A stretch of 64,000 bases of DNA from Streptomyces seoulensis (GCA_013364255.1 CP054936.1:2634853-2698852), one strand, 5' to 3'. Positions 1 to 8,876 are shown, counted from the first letter of the stretch. Notes: generated by a model not told the origin, from the sequence alone. Made by a program: numbers and translations.

Positions 1-675
1 GAGTTCGGGGTCGAGGCCGAGGTCGCCGAGGTGTTCGATCCAGCGGTCGTGGATCTCCTCCCAGTGCACCTCCAGGTGGGGGTAGGCCTTGCCCGCCTCG
101 GTGAGGGCGTCCCGGAAGCCCTTCATGGTGCGCCGCCGGCCCCGGGCGCCCGAGACTCCCTCGGCGGGCGGGCGTACGGAGGTGGCCTCGGCGACGGGCA
201 GGTTGTCCAGGCTGAGGCCGGGGCCGGGGCGGAAGGAGTACCAGGCCTCGGCGAACTTGCGCGGGTCGTTGGAGACCTGGCGCCCGCGCCACTCGCTGGC
301 CTTGCCCACGACCACGCACGCGCCGGTCTGCACGTGCTGCCACTCCAGCGCGACGTGTCCGCAGTCGTCGGCGAGCAGGAACTTGCGCAGCACGCCGGAG
401 CTGGCGCCGCCGAGGGTGTTGCGGTGGCCGGGCAGCATCACGGAGAAGATCAGCTTGAGCAGGACCGACTTGCCGCCGCCGTTCTCCAGGAAGAGCACGC
501 CGGCGGGCGCGGGGCGGCGCGGCGGGCCGACGGGCTCCTCCTCGAAGAACTCCGCCTGGGCGGGCGCGGGGTCGGGCACCGGCTTGCCCACGCCCCGCAG
601 GTCAAGCACGGTGTCGGCGTAGCGCGCACCGGCGGGTCCGATGGAGTAGAGGCGGACCCGGGACAGCTCGTACAT
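1..675 (-). CDS. SMC/MukB-like ATPase, N-terminal part (cut by window edge)
   Basis: The gene starts at an ATG (675-673) and stays open to base 1, giving 225 visible residues, so the C-terminal part lies outside the window. A P-loop reading ENGGGKS sits at residues 64-70, just after a short beta-rich N-terminus, as in the ATPase heads of SMC/MukB/SbcC proteins. It is followed by basic and acidic stretches typical of the start of a head domain. It lies 38 bp downstream of a KITE-like gene and a kleisin-like gene on the same strand, which is the order of MksF-MksE-MksB or Wadjet JetA-JetB-JetC. The P-loop and position are seen directly. The assignment as the motor subunit of a condensin-like complex is inferred. 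Coiled coil, Walker B and signature motif cannot be seen here. Confidence 0.72.
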   Translation of the reverse strand, partial: MYELSRVRLYSIGPAGARYADTVLDLRGVGKPVPDPAPAQAEFFEEEPVGPPRRPAPAGVLFLENGGGKSVLLKLIFSVMLPGHRNTLGGASSGVLRKFLLADDCGHVALEWQHVQTGACVVVGKASEWRGRQVSNDPRKFAEAWYSFRPGPGLSLDNLPVAEATSVRPPAEGVSGARGRRRTMKGFRDALTEAGKAYPHLEVHWEEIHDRWIEHLGDLGLDPEL

Positions 676-713
676 GGCGGACTCTCGTCAGTCTTCGTGC
701 GGTTCGGCAGGGT

Positions 714-1610
714 TCAGGGCTGGGTGGGCGCGTGGAACGGCAGCCCGGCGTCGGCCACCAGTTCCAGGTCGTCGCCGTCCTCGGCGGGCAGCAGGCTCGG
801 TGTGCCGTCGGTGACGGGGACGACGCCCAGGTCGAGGAGTTCGGCCAGGGCGGCGGCGCCGGCCATGTCGCGCACCTGGAGCTGGTAGCGGGCGGTGGTG
901 CGGTAGGTGCCGCCGCTCTCGTCGCCGGTGCGCTGGAGGAACCCGGATTCGGTGAGGAACGTCAGGGCCTTGGCGACGATGCCGGTGGTGGAGGCGGCGG
1001 GGCGGCGCGCGTCCTTGGTGGCGCCGGTGGCGCTGCGCCTGGCCCAGATCCGCCAGGCGGCCTCCAGGCCGGGTGCGTCGGTGGCCGGGTCGGTGTTCTC
1101 GCCCTGTTCCCCGGCGCGCTCCTCCAGCCGGCGGCAGGCCTGGCGGACGAAGGCGTCGACGCCGTTGACGGTGACACGGCCGATGTAGCCGTCGTCGGCG
1201 AGGTCCTCGGGCCGGGGGAAGGCGAGCGCGGCCACCGCGAGGTGGGCGAGTCCGTGCAGGAACCGGTCGCCGGAGTCGGTGGCGGCGCGGCGGGCGTAGT
1301 CGCCCATGCGGACGGCGAAGACCGAGTCCTCGGCGGCGGTGACCGCCATGCCCGCGCGCGGGGACACCTCCAGGACGACCAGGCCGAGGCCGGCGGCCAC
1401 GGCGTCGGCGAGCCGGGCGAACGCCGGGTCCTCGCGGTGGCGGCGCAGCAGCTCGGCGTACTCCTGGTCGCGGGCGGGCTGCAGTCTGGGCTGGAGCCCG
1501 AAGGCGACCAGCCGGGCCGCGTCGGCGGCGTCGGCGGGCGTGACGGCGGCCGACGCGGGCGCGCCGTCGAGGTCCGGCTCACTCCGGTCGACGTGCTCGG
1601 TCACGGACAC
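714..1610 (-). CDS. MukE/MksE/JetB-like (KITE) subunit, putative
   Basis: A protein of 298 residues with a GTG start at 1610 and GGAG just upstream. Its N-terminus is Ala/Asp rich. The middle is alpha-helical, and the C-terminal third (about residues 205-285) looks like a winged helix (helix, TGIVAKALTFLTESGFLQR, then a strand pair). This size and winged-helix fold are typical of KITE subunits (MukE, MksE, JetB) that bridge kleisin and SMC heads. No enzymatic motif is visible. It lies between a kleisin-like gene and the SMC-like gene. The family call rests mainly on gene order, length and winged-helix appearance; annotation pipelines would probably call it hypothetical. Confidence 0.55.
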   Translation of the reverse strand: MSVTEHVDRSEPDLDGAPASAAVTPADAADAARLVAFGLQPRLQPARDQEYAELLRRHREDPAFARLADAVAAGLGLVVLEVSPRAGMAVTAAEDSVFAVRMGDYARRAATDSGDRFLHGLAHLAVAALAFPRPEDLADDGYIGRVTVNGVDAFVRQACRRLEERAGEQGENTDPATDAPGLEAAWRIWARRSATGATKDARRPAASTTGIVAKALTFLTESGFLQRTGDESGGTYRTTARYQLQVRDMAGAAALAELLDLGVVPVTDGTPSLLPAEDGDDLELVADAGLPFHAPTQP

Positions 1611-1718
1611 ACCACTCCTCGGTCGTGCGGGCGGTTTGCGGGGCGGACGCCCCGAAGGGGGTACTGGGTGCGGGGGCGGCGGGGGTTCATACCGACCCCG
1701 TACGGCGGTGACGGGGGC

Positions 1719-3248
1719 TCACGCCGCCTCCGTGCGGCCGGCGGCCATTCCGGCGGCGTCCAGCAGCGCGGTGCCGACGATGAGGTCGGCGCCGCCGAAC
1801 TCGGGGTCGGTCAGCTCGGTGCCGTCGTCCACGGCGAACAGCAGCTTCTCCTCGCCCTGCCGGTAGGCGGTGCCGACCGGCGGGCTGGCCGCGTGCACGG
1901 CGAGCAGGGCGACCAGGTAGGCCAGTTCGGGGTCGCCGGTCCGCCGCGCCTCGGCCAGCAGCCCCGACAGCCGTCTGGGCGCGTCCGCCGGCAGGTCCAG
2001 CAGTTCCATGGCGGCGGCCAGTTGCTCCTCGCTGAACCTGCTGTCGTCGGGGGTGGCGATCAGGTCGGGCTCGGGCATCTCCGCGCCGAGGTGCTCGCGC
2101 TCCACGGGCGGGGTCAGCAGCAGGTCGACGAGGTCGGCGACCCGGACGGAGACGGGGGTGCGCAGTCCGGTGCCGTGCGCGAAGAAGGCGTCCGTGACGC
2201 GTCCGGCCTGCTCCAGCGGCAGCGGGAGGGTGGGGGCGAGCAGATGGCCGTAGAGGTCCGTGCCGGAGCTGGTGAGGGGGGTGGCGAAGGCCTGCCGGTC
2301 CTGTTCGGCGCGGAAGAGCGGGCCGGCCTCCAGCAGCCGGGACTGCAGCTGCGTGTGCCGGCGGATGCAGTCCTTGACGATGTCGACCAGTTCGGCGGCG
2401 CGCCGCTTGTGCTCGGGCTCCTCGGTCTCGTCGCGCGCCCGGCGGATGTTGGTCAGGATCGCGTTCTCGTGCCGGTAGCGGTCGGCGACGTGATCGAGGG
2501 CCTCGGCGATCATGTCGGGCACGGCGGTGAGCCAGTCCACCGCGCGGACGTTGCGCCGGGTGGCGTCCAGGGCGCGGCGCAGGGTCTCGGAGTACTGCAC
2601 GGTCCGGTAGCGGGCCTGTTCGGCGGCGAGCTGCGCGTCGGCGAGGCGGCCGCGGTTGATGAGCACCTCCAGCTTGACCTCGGCGGCGATCTGCGCGCTG
2701 GTGACATCGGTGTCGAGGGCGCCGACGAGGACGTTGACCGCCTCGTCGGTGGTGCGCAGGTAGACGGTGCCGCCGGGGCCCGGCACCTCCTCGATGAGCT
2801 TGAAGTCGTAGTCGCGGCGCACATAGGCGCCGTCCGGGCCGAAGGTGCCGTAGACCGCGCGGAAGCCGCGGTCGACGCTGCCGACGTTGATCAGGTTCTC
2901 CAGCACCCAGCGGGCCACCCGCTCGTGCTCGGCGGCCGGCCGCGCGGGCGCCTGGGCGGCGACGCGCGGGATCAGCCGGGCCACGATCTGGTCGTGGTCG
3001 GCGCCGGTGTCGAAGTCCATGTTGAGGGTGACGAGGTCGATGCCGGCGAGCGCGATCTCGGCCATGCCGTACACCGAGTACTCGCCCGCGAGGTTCGCCT
3101 TGCGGGCGTCGAGGTCGTGCAGCGGCGCCGTGCAGGCGAGCGCGCGCAGCCGCCGCGCCAGCCCCTCGTCGGCGGCCGGGCCCGGGGCAGGGCGCGGCCC
3201 CGCGCTGAGCTGGGGCGGAACGCTGTCCGTCGACGCAGGCGAAGTCAC
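1719..3248 (-). CDS. MukF/MksF/JetA-like kleisin subunit, putative
   Basis: A 509-residue protein. The GTG at 3248 (VTSPASTDSV) was chosen because residues upstream of it in the open frame are Arg/Gly/Pro-rich junk. The protein is mostly alpha-helical. It has a helical N-terminus (EGLARRLRALACTAPLHDLD) and long charged helices around residues 190-330, including QAEQARYRTVQ- and RRARDETEEPEHKRRAAELV-like segments, matching the helical architecture of MukF-type kleisins. It is the first gene of a three-gene minus-strand run ending in an SMC-like ATPase. No catalytic motif is apparent. The kleisin assignment is inference from order and helical character. Confidence 0.5.
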   Translation of the reverse strand: MTSPASTDSVPPQLSAGPRPAPGPAADEGLARRLRALACTAPLHDLDARKANLAGEYSVYGMAEIALAGIDLVTLNMDFDTGADHDQIVARLIPRVAAQAPARPAAEHERVARWVLENLINVGSVDRGFRAVYGTFGPDGAYVRRDYDFKLIEEVPGPGGTVYLRTTDEAVNVLVGALDTDVTSAQIAAEVKLEVLINRGRLADAQLAAEQARYRTVQYSETLRRALDATRRNVRAVDWLTAVPDMIAEALDHVADRYRHENAILTNIRRARDETEEPEHKRRAAELVDIVKDCIRRHTQLQSRLLEAGPLFRAEQDRQAFATPLTSSGTDLYGHLLAPTLPLPLEQAGRVTDAFFAHGTGLRTPVSVRVADLVDLLLTPPVEREHLGAEMPEPDLIATPDDSRFSEEQLAAAMELLDLPADAPRRLSGLLAEARRTGDPELAYLVALLAVHAASPPVGTAYRQGEEKLLFAVDDGTELTDPEFGGADLIVGTALLDAAGMAAGRTEAA

Positions 3249-3389
3249 GGTGCACAGACTAGGTCCTCGGTCCGACAACGACCCAAACGGCGCAGACCCG
3301 CCCCCGCCCCACCGCCCCCGCCCGGCCCGTCCGGCGCCGCGGGGCCGGGCCGGCGCGCACCGCGCGCACCGCGGACCCCGCCCCAAAAC

Positions 3390-3418
3390 GACGCCCCGGG
3401 ACGCCGCCCCGGGGCGTC
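3390..3418 (-). terminator. Hairpin downstream of the GntR gene
   Basis: Perfect 11-bp inverted repeat (GACGCCCCGGG and its complement) around a 7-base loop, starting 12 bp after the stop of the GntR-type regulator. GC-rich hairpins without a U-tract are the common Streptomyces terminator form. Confidence 0.6.
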
Positions 3419-3430
3419 GCGCCCCGCCCG

Positions 3431-4126
3431 CTACGCCTCCTCGCCCACCCGCCGCCGGTACACCTCGACGACCCGGTCCAGGGAGTCGTCCAGGTAGCCG
3501 GCGAGGAGGTGCTCCGCCTCGCGCCGCTGTCCCGCCGAGAGCGCCCGCAGAAGCTGCTCGTTGCGGTCGAGGTAGGGCTCGTGCAGCCGTCTGGGGTCGT
3601 CCACGACGTGGAAGGCGAGGCGGAGTTCGGCGAAGACGCTGCGCATCAGCTCGTCGGTGCGCTCGCTGCCGGCCAGCGCGACCAGTTCGCGGTGGAAGTG
3701 GATGTTGGCGGTGCCCAGCCCTTTCCAGTCACCTTCGCGCGCGGCCCGCCGGCCCTCGGCGACGGCCTCGGCCAGCCCGTCCAGCGCGTACGGCGGCTCG
3801 CCCAGGCCCCGTACGACGGCGCACTCGACGAGCCGGCGGGTGCGGTAGATGTCCTCGACGTCCTCGACCGCCAGCACCCGCACGAAGACCCCGCGGTTCA
3901 GCTCGTGGACGAGCAGCCGCTCGTGCGTGAGCAGCCGGAACGCCTCGCGCAACGTGTTGCGGGAGACGCCGAGGGCGCCGCCGATGCTGTCCTCCGACAG
4001 CCGGGTGCCGGGCGGGAAGTAGCCCTCGGCGATGCGGCTCCGGAGGATGTCGGAGACCCGCTCGGCGGTGCTGGTGCGGCCCAGCAGGGCGCGGTCGTCG
4101 GCCAGTGGCGTCAGCTGCTCAGCCAT
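3431..4126 (-). CDS. FadR-family GntR transcriptional regulator
   Basis: A 231-residue regulator starting at ATG 4126 ([11 protein letters not shown]). The N-terminal winged helix spans about residues 15-80 and contains [25 protein letters not shown], the GntR signature with recognition helix [12 protein letters not shown]. The C-terminal all-helical FCD domain (about residues 90-225) keeps the expected metal-binding Asp/His pattern, including [12 protein letters not shown]. It is divergent from the pxp operon, with 131 bp between starts, and a perfect 17-bp palindrome lies in that gap, so it probably controls the operon and itself. The ligand is unknown; 5-oxoproline or a related acid is a reasonable guess from the neighbours. 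Confidence 0.9.
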   Translation of the reverse strand: MAEQLTPLADDRALLGRTSTAERVSDILRSRIAEGYFPPGTRLSEDSIGGALGVSRNTLREAFRLLTHERLLVHELNRGVFVRVLAVEDVEDIYRTRRLVECAVVRGLGEPPYALDGLAEAVAEGRRAAREGDWKGLGTANIHFHRELVALAGSERTDELMRSVFAELRLAFHVVDDPRRLHEPYLDRNEQLLRALSAGQRREAEHLLAGYLDDSLDRVVEVYRRRVGEEA

Positions 4127-4175
4127 GCCCGGAATTGAACCGCAGACAGGAGTGCGGGACAACAGGGGTATTGAG

Positions 4176-4192
4176 GGATCGTTCAACGATCC
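4176..4192. promoter_or_regulatory. Perfect palindrome, probable GntR operator
   Basis: GGATCGTT-C-AACGATCC: 8-bp arms around one central base, in the divergent intergenic region, 50 bp from the regulator start and 66 bp from the hydro-lyase start. The length and spacing suit a FadR-type GntR dimer. Binding is inferred. Confidence 0.65.
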
Positions 4193-4257
4193 TCTACCTT
4201 GCTGCTCAGCGCACGGCTCAGTCCCAGCACCCTTCTCCTCCCGGTCGCGAGGTGCCC

Positions 4258-5151
4258 ATGAGCACGAACCCTCCCCAGAAGACGATGACGTCCGGCATCC
4301 GTCCGCGGCCGCACGCGGACGCCGGCCCGGACGCGCCCGTGCGCGACCGCGCCGTGGTGCTCGCCGACGAGCACGCACGCGGGTGGAGCCCGCGTGCCGC
4401 CCGGCGGCGGTTCCGGGACGGACTGACGGGACCTACGGCCGGGGTGGCCGCGGGACACACCCAGGCGAACCTGATCTCGGTCCCGGCCGACTGGGCGTAC
4501 GACATGCTGCTGTTCTGCCAGCGCAACCCCAAGCCCTGCCCGGTCCTGGACGTCACCGACGCCGGTGCGACCACCACGGTCCTGGCCGAGGGCGCGGACC
4601 TGCGCACCGACCTGCCGCGCTACCGGGTGTGGCGGTACGGCGAGCTGGTGGCGGAGCCGACCGACGTGCGCGACCACTGGCGCGAGGACCTGGTGACGTT
4701 CCTGATCGGGTGCAGCTTCACCTTCGAGTGGGCGCTCGCGGCGGCGGGCGTCCCGATCCGGCACGTGGAGCAGGGCCGCAACGTGCCGATGTACGTGACG
4801 AACCGTCAGTGCCGCCCGGCCGGGCGGCTGCGCGGACCCCTGGTGGTCTCCATGCGCCCGGTGCCGCCCGACCGGCTGTCGGCGGCGATCCGGGAGAGCG
4901 CCCTGCTGCCGGCGGTGCACGGCGCCCCGGTGCACTGCGGCGTGCCCGCCGGGCTCGGCATCGAGGATCTCGGCCGGCCCGACTTCGGCGACCCGGTGGA
5001 CGCCGAGCCCGGCGACGTGCCGGTGTTCTGGGCCTGCGGCGTGACCCCGCAGGCGGCGGTGACGGCGTCCCGGCCGCCGTTCGCCCTCACCCACGCACCG
5101 GGACAGATGCTCCTGACCGACGCCCGCGACGAGCAGTACCGCGTGGCCTGA
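4258..5151 (+). CDS. Putative hydro-lyase, DUF1445 (D-glutamate cyclase-like)
   Basis: A 297-residue protein starting at ATG 4258, preceded by a purine-rich stretch (CGAGG). It carries the DUF1445 hallmark region [15 protein letters not shown] (about residues 180-195) and the following SMRP segment, plus [13 protein letters not shown], where DUF1445 proteins place a conserved Cys/Phe. Family members are annotated as putative hydro-lyases, and a mitochondrial relative (DGLUCY) converts D-glutamate to 5-oxo-D-proline. Here it is the first gene of an operon with the 5-oxoprolinase subunits pxpABC, which fits production of 5-oxoproline for that enzyme. The exact substrate is not shown by the sequence. 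Confidence 0.88.
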   Translation: MSTNPPQKTMTSGIRPRPHADAGPDAPVRDRAVVLADEHARGWSPRAARRRFRDGLTGPTAGVAAGHTQANLISVPADWAYDMLLFCQRNPKPCPVLDVTDAGATTTVLAEGADLRTDLPRYRVWRYGELVAEPTDVRDHWREDLVTFLIGCSFTFEWALAAAGVPIRHVEQGRNVPMYVTNRQCRPAGRLRGPLVVSMRPVPPDRLSAAIRESALLPAVHGAPVHCGVPAGLGIEDLGRPDFGDPVDAEPGDVPVFWACGVTPQAAVTASRPPFALTHAPGQMLLTDARDEQYRVA

Positions 5152-5180
5152 CAGAGACCTGAGAGAGACACGGGCGAGCC

Positions 5181-5948
5181 ATGACATCAGTGCATTCGAT
5201 CGACCTGAACGCCGACCTCGGTGAGGGCTTCGGGCGCTGGCGGCTGACCGACGACGAGCAGCTGCTGTCCGTCGTGACCAGCGCCAACGTGGCCTGCGGC
5301 TTCCACGCCGGGGACGCGGTCACCATGCGCCGGGTGTGCGAGCTGGCGGCCGCACGCGGGGTGCGGATCGGCGCGCAGGTCTCCTACCGGGACCTGGCCG
5401 GGTTCGGGCGGCGCGCGATGGACGTGCCGCCCGACGAACTGGCCGCCGAGGTCGCCTACCAGATCGGCGCCCTGGAGGTCTTCGCGCGCGCGGCCGGCGC
5501 CCGCGTGTCGTACGTCAAGCCGCACGGCGCCCTCTACAACCGGGTGGTGCGCGACGAGGAGCAGGCGGGCGCGGTCGTCGAGGGCGTACTGCTCGCCGAC
5601 GCCGCGCTGCCGGTGCTCGGGCTGCCGGGTTCGCGGCTGCTGGAGCTGGCCGGCAAGGCCGGACTCCCCGCGGTGACCGAGGCGTTCGCGGACCGCGCCT
5701 ACACCGGGGAGGCCACGCTCGTGCCGCGCGGCCTGGCCGGCGCGGTGATCACCGACCCGGCCGCCGTCCTGGAGCGTTCGGTGCGCCTGGCCCGGTCCGG
5801 GACGGTCCTCTCGCACGGCGGGGAGGTCATCGGCGTACGGGCGCGCTCGCTGTGCCTGCACGGCGACACGCCGGGTGCGGTGGAGCTGGCCCGGCGGGTG
5901 CGCGCGCGTCTGGCGGCGGCCGGGGTGCGGGTGGAGGCGTTCGCGTGA
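5181..5948 (+). CDS. pxpA: 5-oxoprolinase subunit A (LamB/YcsF family)
   Basis: A 255-residue cytoplasmic protein opening with IDLNADLGEGFG, the diagnostic N-terminal motif of LamB/YcsF proteins. It also has the ANVACGFHAGD and YVKPHGALYN motifs of the family's metal/substrate site. PxpA works with PxpB and PxpC to hydrolyse 5-oxoproline (pyroglutamate) to glutamate using ATP. The gene follows the DUF1445 gene by 29 bp and overlaps pxpB by 4 bp (GTGA), so it is translationally coupled. Length is normal for the family. Confidence 0.93.
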   Translation: MTSVHSIDLNADLGEGFGRWRLTDDEQLLSVVTSANVACGFHAGDAVTMRRVCELAAARGVRIGAQVSYRDLAGFGRRAMDVPPDELAAEVAYQIGALEVFARAAGARVSYVKPHGALYNRVVRDEEQAGAVVEGVLLADAALPVLGLPGSRLLELAGKAGLPAVTEAFADRAYTGEATLVPRGLAGAVITDPAAVLERSVRLARSGTVLSHGGEVIGVRARSLCLHGDTPGAVELARRVRARLAAAGVRVEAFA

Positions 5949-6562
5949 GGGTGCTGCCGGTGGGTTCGGACGCGCTGCTCGTCGAGGTCGCGTCCGGGGC
6001 GCAGGCCGAGGCCCTGCACGCGGAGCTGCTGCGGCGGCGCGCGGCGGGCCTGCTGAGGGCGGCCGAGATCGTGCCCGCCGCCCGTACGGTGCTGCTCGAC
6101 GGCCTCGCCGAACCGGACCGGGTGGCCCGCGAACTGCGCGCCGCGCGGGTGCCGCCCGCGGCGGCGCGCGGGGAGCGGACCGTGGAGCTGCCCGTGCGCT
6201 ACGACGGCCCGGACCTGGCCGCCGTGGCCGCGCACTGGAAGGTGGCCGAGCGGGAGGTCGCGCGGGTGCACGCGGCCACCGAGTTCCGCGTCGCCTTCTG
6301 CGGCTTCGCGCCCGGCTTCGGGTACCTCACCGGACTGCCCGAGCGCTGCCACGTGCCGCGCCGGGCCACCCCGCGGACGGCGGTGCCGGCCGGGGCGGTG
6401 GCCCTGGCCGGCCCGTACACGGGGGTCTACCCGCGCTCGTCGCCGGGCGGCTGGCAGCTGATCGGCAGCACCGACGCGGTGCTCTGGGACCACACGCGGG
6501 CTCCGGCCGCCCTGCTGGCACCGGGCACGCGGGTGCGCTTCGTCCCCGAGGAGCCGGTATGA
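5945..6562 (+). CDS. pxpB: 5-oxoprolinase subunit B (KipI-like)
   Basis: A 205-residue KipI/allophanate hydrolase subunit 1 family protein. The GTG at 5945 overlaps the pxpA stop (GTGA); a second GTG at 5951 is possible. Family motifs are FRVAFCGFAPGFGYL and the Arg/Ser-rich region VYPRSSPGGWQLIG near the C-terminus. It overlaps pxpC by 4 bp (ATGA), so the three subunits should be made in fixed ratio. It is the PxpB partner of the ATP-dependent 5-oxoprolinase. Confidence 0.92.
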   Translation: MRVLPVGSDALLVEVASGAQAEALHAELLRRRAAGLLRAAEIVPAARTVLLDGLAEPDRVARELRAARVPPAAARGERTVELPVRYDGPDLAAVAAHWKVAEREVARVHAATEFRVAFCGFAPGFGYLTGLPERCHVPRRATPRTAVPAGAVALAGPYTGVYPRSSPGGWQLIGSTDAVLWDHTRAPAALLAPGTRVRFVPEEPV

Positions 6563-7428
6563 GCGACCGCGCGCTCGTCGTCGTGCGCGCCGGGGCGCTG
6601 ACCACCGTCCAGGACGAGGGACGCCCCGGCCACGCGCATCTGGGGGTGCCCCGCTCCGGGGCGCTGGACGCGCCGGCCGCCGCGCTGGCCAACCGGCTGG
6701 TCGGCAATCCGCGCGGGGCGGCCGTGCTGGAGACCACGCTCGACGGCTGCGCCCTGCGACCGCGTTCGCCGGTCGCCGTGGCGGTCACCGGCGCGCCCTG
6801 CCCGGTCCGGCTGGACGGCCGTCCGGTCGCCTGGGGAGCGCCGGTACGGGTCCCGGCGGGCGCGGTGCTGGAGGTGGGCGCCGCGGTGCGCGGAGTACGC
6901 GGTTACGTCGCCGTCGGCGGCGGGGTGGCCGCCCTGCCGGTGCTCGGCAGCCGGTCCACCGATCTGCTGTCCGGACTCGGACCCGCGCCGCTCACCGACG
7001 GCACGGTGCTCCCGCTGGGGCCGCCGGCCGGGCTCCCCGCGGCCGTGGACGTCGCCCCGCGGCCGGGGCCGGCGGCCGAGCTGGTCCTGCGGGTGGTCCT
7101 CGGGCCGCGCGAGGACTGGTTCACCGCGCGGGCGCTGCGCGTGCTCGCCACGCGGCCGTACCGCGTGTCGTCGGCGAGCAACCGCGTCGGACTGCGCACC
7201 GAGGGGCCCGCGCTGGAGCGGGCCCGGACCGGCGAGCTGCCCAGCGAGGGCATGGTCCTGGGCGCGGTCCAGGTGCCGCCCGACGGGCGCCCGGTGGTCT
7301 TCCTCGCCGACCACCCGACCACCGGCGGCTATCCGGTGATCGCGGTGGTGCGCGCCGCCGACCTGCCCGCCGCCGCCCAGGCGGCGCCCGGCACCCCGGT
7401 CCGGTTCGTGCCGGTACGGCGGAGCTGA
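6559..7428 (+). CDS. pxpC: 5-oxoprolinase subunit C (KipA-like)
   Basis: A 289-residue protein of the biotin-dependent carboxyltransferase-like (KipA) family. Its N-terminus, VVRAGALTTVQDEGRPGHAH followed by GVPRSGALD, is the family signature, and a second signature near the C-terminus reads FLADHPTTGGYPVIA. Together with PxpA and PxpB it forms 5-oxoprolinase. It is the last gene of the operon, and a short GC hairpin follows before the convergent HEAT-repeat gene. Confidence 0.93.
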   Translation: MSDRALVVVRAGALTTVQDEGRPGHAHLGVPRSGALDAPAAALANRLVGNPRGAAVLETTLDGCALRPRSPVAVAVTGAPCPVRLDGRPVAWGAPVRVPAGAVLEVGAAVRGVRGYVAVGGGVAALPVLGSRSTDLLSGLGPAPLTDGTVLPLGPPAGLPAAVDVAPRPGPAAELVLRVVLGPREDWFTARALRVLATRPYRVSSASNRVGLRTEGPALERARTGELPSEGMVLGAVQVPPDGRPVVFLADHPTTGGYPVIAVVRAADLPAAAQAAPGTPVRFVPVRRS

Positions 7429-7437
7429 GCGCCGCCG

Positions 7438-7455
7438 GGGCGCCGTCCGGCGCCC
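7438..7455. terminator. Short GC hairpin between convergent genes
   Basis: GGGCGCC-GTCC-GGCGCCC fills the 29-bp gap between pxpC and the HEAT-repeat gene and could terminate both. Confidence 0.5.
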
Positions 7456-7457
7456 GT

Positions 7458-8876
7458 TCAGCCGGTGGGCAGGTCCGGGCCGATCCGGCTGCGGACGGCG
7501 GTCTGCACCTCCGCCTCCTCGGCCGGGTCGGCGGCGAGCCGGCGCAGCTGGTCGACGACCCGGGTGTCGCCGGTCTCGGCGTACCGGGCGGCGAGTTCGC
7601 GGGTGGTCTCCTCGCAGTCCCACAGGCACTCGACGGCGAATCCGGCCGGGAAGGACGGGTCGGTGGCGGCCAGCGCGCGGGCGGCGCGGTGGCGCAGGTG
7701 GGAGGAGGCGGTCTCGCGGTAGACGTGGCGCAGCACGGGCGCGGCGCAGGCGATGCCGAGCCGTCCGGCGCCGTCGACCAGGGTCCACAGGGTGGCCGCG
7801 TCGGGGCCCTCTCCCCGCACGGCCTCGCGCAGCGCGGCGAGCACGAGGTCGCGGTCGCGCACCTCGCCGCGGCAGGCCAGCATGCGGCCGGCGGCGGCGC
7901 CCAGCGCGTCGGGGCGGCGGGCCCAGCCGCGGGCGCGGTCCACGGCCGCCGTGCCGCGCATCCGTTCGAAGGCGTCGAGGGCGGCCTCCACCACGACCGC
8001 CGAGCCGTCGGACACCGCGGCCTCGATCAGGTCGAGGGCGCCGGGATCGTCGCCGTCGGCGAGATAGCGCAGGGCGGTGCAGCGGGCGCCGTCGGCGCCG
8101 TACCGGGCGGCCTGGAGGATCTCGGGGCGGTCCTCGGGACCCGCAACGGCGCTCAGGCAGCGGGCGGCCGGGACGTGGAGGGCGGCGCCGCGCTCCAGGC
8201 CCTGCTGGGCCCAGTCGAACACGGCCCCCACGCTCCAGCCCGGGCGCGGCCCGGTGGGGCGCATCTGCCGCTGCCAGCGGTCGAAGCAGCCGGTCTCGTG
8301 GGCGGCGCGCACCCGGGCGGCGATCGGCTCGCGCGGGTCCTCGGCCCACAGCCGCCAGGGCCGGGGCTCGAAGGCGTCGCGCACGGCGGCGGCCAGCGCG
8401 GCCTCGCCCTCGGCGTCGGCGGCGAAGCGGGCGAGGACCGGGGCGGCCAGTGAGCGCAGCCCGGCGTCGTCGTCGCGCAGCGCCAGCTCGTCCAGGGCCC
8501 ACGCCCAGTTGGCGCCGCCGGCGGCGTATCCGCGCAGCAGGGCGAGGGCGTCCGGCCGGCCGTAGGAGGCCAGGTGGCCGAGGACGGCGAGGGCGAGTCC
8601 GGTGCGGGACTCGTCGGTGTCGAGGGCGTCCTCGGGGTCGAAGAGGTGCGCCTCGATCGCGTCCAGCTCGCCGTTCAGATCGAGGTAGAGCCGGGCGTAG
8701 TACAGGGAGCGGTTCTCCACCTGCCAGTCGTGCCGGGGGTCGTGCAGCACGCAGTGGTCGAGTGCCGCGAGCGCCTCGGTGCGCGGGGCGGTGAGCGCGT
8801 GCAGTGTGCCGTCGCCGCGGCCCCGCTGGAGCAGGCCGAGCAGCGTGCCGCTGGGCGCTATGACCGGATCGAACAT
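7458..8876 (-). CDS. HEAT-repeat protein of unknown function
   Basis: The start is taken at ATG 8876 (MFDPVIAPSG), which has a TGAGG ribosome site; a GTG at 8891 would add five residues. The 472 residues consist of repeated helical pairs with A-x-x-A-L spacing, for example AARCLSAVAGPEDRPEILQAA, CTALRYLADGDDPGALDLIEAA and RARGWARRPDALGAA, typical of HEAT/PBS-lyase-like repeats. No enzymatic motif was seen. It stands alone, convergent with pxpC. A scaffolding or regulatory role is the family norm, but nothing here names a partner. Confidence 0.82.
   Translation of the reverse strand: MFDPVIAPSGTLLGLLQRGRGDGTLHALTAPRTEALAALDHCVLHDPRHDWQVENRSLYYARLYLDLNGELDAIEAHLFDPEDALDTDESRTGLALAVLGHLASYGRPDALALLRGYAAGGANWAWALDELALRDDDAGLRSLAAPVLARFAADAEGEAALAAAVRDAFEPRPWRLWAEDPREPIAARVRAAHETGCFDRWQRQMRPTGPRPGWSVGAVFDWAQQGLERGAALHVPAARCLSAVAGPEDRPEILQAARYGADGARCTALRYLADGDDPGALDLIEAAVSDGSAVVVEAALDAFERMRGTAAVDRARGWARRPDALGAAAGRMLACRGEVRDRDLVLAALREAVRGEGPDAATLWTLVDGAGRLGIACAAPVLRHVYRETASSHLRHRAARALAATDPSFPAGFAVECLWDCEETTRELAARYAETGDTRVVDQLRRLAADPAEEAEVQTAVRSRIGPDLPTG

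Noticed and set aside
732..3497. 921-codon plus-strand open frame
   Set aside because: Antisense to three minus-strand genes with better codon structure; translation is Gly/Arg/Val-rich without motifs.
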